Shown: one piece after another, positions 60,724-64,000 of the stretch
Position numbering within the stretch: the first letter of the stretch is position 1
Layout: each line of letters opens with the position of its first letter
Source of the DNA: Halomarinibacterium sp034670265
GTDB taxonomy: Bacteria; Bacteroidota; Bacteroidia; Flavobacteriales; Flavobacteriaceae
Direction: 5' to 3'
Length of the DNA stretch: 64,000 nucleotides
Assembly: GCA_034670265.1 (NCBI GenBank)
Contig: JAXMNU010000002.1
Location: 434,001 to 498,000 of the forward strand
Translations under genes and position numbers: made by a program
The notes under the pieces: generated by a model
What the model saw: only the letters and a program-made list of their open reading frames with translations
The model's database searches: none
Told to the model about the DNA's origin: nothing

Positions 60724-62616
60724 CTACTTTTTCTTTTTTTGCTGTGCTTTTTTCTGTGCCTCTGCTTGCTCCATCATTTCGGCCATTTTACGCTGAAAAC
60801 GATTTTGCTTTTTAGGCTTTTGTTTGTTTACCTGAATCTTAGCATGGATTTTATCTTCGTCGATAATAAAATTCTTTATTACTACCATAATTCCAATAGT
60901 AATCAAGTTGGAAGTTAGATAATACACCGAAAGTCCACTCGCATAGTTATTGAAGAAAACCAACATAAACAAGGGTGATAAGTACATTAAAAACTTCATA
61001 TTAGGCATCCCTGGCTGTTGCTGTTGCTGCATGGTTTGCCCCATACTCATCATCATATACGCAAAGATGGCAATGGATGCTAAAATTGGGAAAAGACTTA
61101 CGTGGTCTCCATAAAATGGAATATGAAATGGAAGCTCTGCTACCACATCATAACTCGCTAAATCGTCTGCCCAAAGGAAACTTTTCTGACGTAAATCAAA
61201 AGCCGTTGGGAAAAATGTAAATAACGCATAAAAGACAGGTATTTGAAGCAATGCGGGTAAGCAACCTTTCAAAGGACTTGCTCCTGCAATGTTTTGAAGC
61301 TTCAGTGTTTCTTGCTGAATCTTCATATTATTGCCTTCGTATTTCTTTTTAATTTCGTCCAATTCTGGCTTGAGCACCTTCAGTTTTGCTTGCGAAACAT
61401 ATTGCTTGTATTGAACAGGAGAAAGTAATAATTTGAATAAAATGGTCAATACAATGATGGCAATTCCAGCAGGAAACCAATTGCTTAACACACTAAATAC
61501 AGGAATAATCAAGTACTTATTTAAGAACCCAAATAATCCCCATCCCAATGGCATGGCTTCGTCGAGATTACGATCATAGTTTTTAAATATTTCATAGTCT
61601 GTTGGACCATAATACATATTCATATCATACGACAAAGCTCCTCCTTTAGGCTCTAACAACATTTTAGCACCGTACTTTTTGGTGTAAACAGTATCCACTT
61701 CTTCGTCTTTCACTAAATCTTCTGAAGTTAACTTTACTTCTTTAAAAGCGGTATTGGTTAAAATCATCGAGCTAAAAAAGTGCTGACGGAAATTTAACCA
61801 CGTTACATCCACTTCAGTCTCTTCATCTTCTCCTGTAGGAGAAAGTTTGCTATGGTCATCCCCATTTTCAAACTCATAGGTAAGTCGCGTATATCGGTTT
61901 TCGTAAGAGATACTTTTCGCTTGTCGGTAGCCTTTATAATTCCAATCCAAGTACATAGGTTGGGAAGCATCAATGACACCATCCAATCCTTGGGTTCTAA
62001 GGTTAAAATCAAGCATATACTCGCCTGGTTTTAACTCGTAACGATACTCTATATATGCACTTTCGGAAGTTTTTAACTTCATAGAAAGCACTTGATTCTC
62101 GCCATTTTTAGATACCGTTGGCTCAAAAAATAATTCGCGGGTATTTAGCAATCTATTTTCTGCTGAAAACTGAAGGTTAAAATCATTATTCCCATCTTTT
62201 ATAAGATACACAGGCTCACCTCGATACTGGGTTTGGTCTTTTAGTTTGGCTTCAACAATATACCCCCCTTTATTACTTACGGTAAGCTTTAGCACATCAT
62301 TTTCAACAATGGTTGTTCCTTCTTTTGCTGAAGGCAAGGTTCCAGAGTATGCGAAAGAACCTAATCTGTTTTGCAATTCTGAAACAGCTAGTGAGTCTGA
62401 TGTATTTACAGTATTTTCAGTAGTTGTTGTAGCTTCAAAAACTGGAGTGTTTTGAATATCTGAAGTAGCTGGTTCTTCAACCACCTGTTCGGTCTTTACT
62501 TTTTCAGCTTCAATCTCTTCAGGGGTTGGTTGATTTTGATAAAGCATCCATAAAAGGATTCCACCAATCAATAAAAATCCAATTAATGTATTGAGGTCAA
62601 ATTTTTTTTCTTCCAT
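60724..62616 (-). CDS. yidC: Membrane protein insertase YidC
   Basis: 630 residues. N-terminal helix (about 10-26), a large periplasmic domain (about 60-345, beta-supersandwich) and the conserved insertase core from about 370: NWFPAGIAIIVLTILFKLLL, QQETLKLQNIAGASPLKGCL, LLQIPVFYALFTFFPTAFDL, a Met/Gln-rich loop, and SGLSVYYLTSNLITIG. The Lys-rich tail (KKAQQKKKK) contacts ribosomes. It inserts proteins into the inner membrane with or without SecYEG. It lies 118 nt downstream of pyrG, on the same strand. Confidence 0.97.
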   Translation of the reverse strand: MEEKKFDLNTLIGFLLIGGILLWMLYQNQPTPEEIEAEKVKTEQVVEEPATSDIQNTPVFEATTTTENTVNTSDSLAVSELQNRLGSFAYSGTLPSAKEGTTIVENDVLKLTVSNKGGYIVEAKLKDQTQYRGEPVYLIKDGNNDFNLQFSAENRLLNTRELFFEPTVSKNGENQVLSMKLKTSESAYIEYRYELKPGEYMLDFNLRTQGLDGVIDASQPMYLDWNYKGYRQAKSISYENRYTRLTYEFENGDDHSKLSPTGEDEETEVDVTWLNFRQHFFSSMILTNTAFKEVKLTSEDLVKDEEVDTVYTKKYGAKMLLEPKGGALSYDMNMYYGPTDYEIFKNYDRNLDEAMPLGWGLFGFLNKYLIIPVFSVLSNWFPAGIAIIVLTILFKLLLSPVQYKQYVSQAKLKVLKPELDEIKKKYEGNNMKIQQETLKLQNIAGASPLKGCLPALLQIPVFYALFTFFPTAFDLRQKSFLWADDLASYDVVAELPFHIPFYGDHVSLFPILASIAIFAYMMMSMGQTMQQQQQPGMPNMKFLMYLSPLFMLVFFNNYASGLSVYYLTSNLITIGIMVVIKNFIIDEDKIHAKIQVNKQKPKKQNRFQRKMAEMMEQAEAQKKAQQKKKK

Positions 62617-62629
62617 TTTAATAATATTA

Positions 62630-62668
62630 GGGATTTTAAGATCCCCTTAATCCTCCTTCAAAGGAGGA
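62630..62668. repeat. Two small palindromes between pyrG and yidC
   Basis: GGGAT...ATCCC (62630-62645) and TCCTCCTT/AAGGAGGA (62651-62668, loop CA). The second resembles dispersed CTCCTTCAAAGGAG palindromes that I remember from other Bacteroidota genomes. Could also act as an attenuator; no U-tract follows. Confidence 0.4.
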
Positions 62669-62734
62669 ATTACTTAATTTATTTATTTCAGTTTACAACA
62701 ATCTCGCCTAAAAAAGGGTTCAGACAAATTGTCG

Positions 62735-64000
62735 CTATTTTTTTGAATGTTTATAAGCCGCTGCCACAAACCCAACAAACAATGGATGTGGACTCGCAAC
62801 GGTACTTTTATATTCTGGGTGATATTGAACTCCTACAAACCAAGGGTGCGAAGGGATTTCAACAATTTCAACTAAACCGGTGTCTGGGTTAATTCCAGTT
62901 GCAGCTAATCCTGCATTTTCTAGCGCATCGCGATATTCGTTATTGTATTCATAACGATGACGGTGACGCTCCATAATGGTATCCGATTTATAAATACCTT
63001 TTACTATGCTACCTTCTTTTAAATCACATTTCCAAGCACCTAAACGCATGGTTCCCCCCATATTTTTAATATGTTTTTGCTCCTCCATTAATGCAATGAC
63101 TGGATTAGCTGTTTTAGGATTCATTTCGGTGCTATTCGCATCTTTTAACCCTAAAATATTTCTAGAATATTCTATCACTGCCATTTGCATTCCTAGACAA
63201 ATACCTAAAAACGGTAAATCGTTTTCTCGGGCATAACGCACGGCTTCAATTTTACCTTCGATCCCGCGTTCTCCAAAACCAGGAGCTACAAGAATTCCGT
63301 CCAGTCCTTTTAATTCTTTTTGAATATTTTTTGCGTCGATAAATTCAGAATGAATAGACACCACTTCCACTTTTACTTCATTAGCCGCTCCTGCGTGAAT
63401 AAAAGATTCTAAAATAGATTTGTAACTGTCCTGAAGCTCCACATATTTTCCAATAAGCCCAACTTTTACTGAGCCTTTAGGGTTTTTATGTCGCTGTAAA
63501 AACTGATTCCATTGTGTTAAATCGGGCTCTTTGGTATCGTCCAAATCTAGCTTTTTTAGCGCTACTTTATCTAAGCCTTCTTCCAGCATCATATTGGGAA
63601 CATCGTAAATAGTGGAAGCATCAATAGACTCTATCACCGATTCTTTTTCGACATTACAAAACAAGGCTAATTTCGCTCGCAATTCATCGCTTAATTCGTG
63701 TTCGGTACGACAAACCAGAATGTCTGCTTGAATTCCACTTTCCATCAATGTTTTTACCGAATGTTGCGTGGGTTTTGTTTTTAATTCCCCTGCAGCCGAT
63801 AAATAAGGAATCAAGGTTAAGTGAATAAACAAGGTATTATGAAATCCTAATTCCCATTTTAATTGACGCACCGATTCGATATAAGGCAACGACTCAATAT
63901 CTCCTACCGTTCCGCCAATTTCGGTAATCACAATATCATATTCGCCATTGTTTCCAAGGATTTGAATACGCTCTTTTATTTCGTTTGTAATATGCGGAAT
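62735..64000 (-). CDS. pyrG: CTP synthase, N-terminus cut by window edge
   Basis: 421 codons and stop are present. The frame runs off the window end (IPHITNEIKERIQIL), so about the first 115 residues are missing. Seen: the amidoligase part TEIGGTVGDIESLPYIESVR and KTKPTQHSVKTL, and the glutaminase domain with nucleophile Cys in FLGICLGMQMAV and the His/Glu of VQYHPEYKS. It makes CTP from UTP and glutamine. Confidence 0.97.
   Translation of the reverse strand: MPHITNEIKERIQILGNNGEYDIVITEIGGTVGDIESLPYIESVRQLKWELGFHNTLFIHLTLIPYLSAAGELKTKPTQHSVKTLMESGIQADILVCRTEHELSDELRAKLALFCNVEKESVIESIDASTIYDVPNMMLEEGLDKVALKKLDLDDTKEPDLTQWNQFLQRHKNPKGSVKVGLIGKYVELQDSYKSILESFIHAGAANEVKVEVVSIHSEFIDAKNIQKELKGLDGILVAPGFGERGIEGKIEAVRYARENDLPFLGICLGMQMAVIEYSRNILGLKDANSTEMNPKTANPVIALMEEQKHIKNMGGTMRLGAWKCDLKEGSIVKGIYKSDTIMERHRHRYEYNNEYRDALENAGLAATGINPDTGLVEIVEIPSHPWFVGVQYHPEYKSTVASPHPLFVGFVAAAYKHSKK

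Overview
The window is AT-rich chromosomal DNA from a member of the Flavobacteriaceae (Bacteroidota); I cannot name the genus. The evidence is the hybrid two-component systems, the exported proteins starting with a signal peptide followed by QVGIGTTNP, a subtilase with a type IX secretion (T9SS) tail, TAnnTTTG promoter elements, little use of Shine-Dalgarno sites, and the tpx-dgkA-ftsK-lolA-lptG-ribBA gene order.

Layout. 1-2960: two minus-strand surface fibre-like genes with the same N-terminal module but different C-terminal parts (15-residue repeats, or a C1q-like domain). 3125-13886: a plus-strand core run (nhaC, tpx, dgkA, a vWA protein, a membrane protein broken at an A7 run, ftsK, lolA, lptG, ribBA). 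13857-25711: an 11.8-kb block bounded by an exact 31-bp direct repeat of the 3' end of ribBA. It holds seven exported proteins or lipoproteins, a 48-codon micro-ORF and a hybrid two-component system (HTCS). 25712-38874: a second minus-strand surface cluster with two S74-chaperone fibre proteins (one with 38 repeats of 17 residues), a DUF3857/transglutaminase protein, a second micro-ORF and a second HTCS. 38947-42847: a KdnA-like aminotransferase, divergent from a GntP permease and glycerate kinase. 42848-46240: an accessory patch of small genes separated by palindromic attC-like elements, then 11-, 22- and 7-bp tandem repeats. 46288-64000: housekeeping genes (uvrB, glpQ-like, rluF, hsp20, terB-like, sucC, lysA, a serine hydrolase, an FMN dioxygenase, a subtilase, mnmA, a MORN protein, yidC, and pyrG running off the end).

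The most interesting structure is a repeated regulatory module. Each HTCS gene is followed by a pair of GNWACAT-type direct repeats exactly 21 bp apart, then a TACTTTTR promoter element exactly 30 bp further on, then a homologous micro-ORF, and then genes for surface or exported proteins. The two copies control different cargo: the lipoprotein/hydrolase operon of the ribBA-bounded block, and the 1060-residue fibre. I infer that each HTCS controls its neighbouring operon. No SusC/SusD or carbohydrate-active enzymes, the usual HTCS targets, lie nearby.

I found no tRNA, rRNA, CRISPR array, integrase or transposase.
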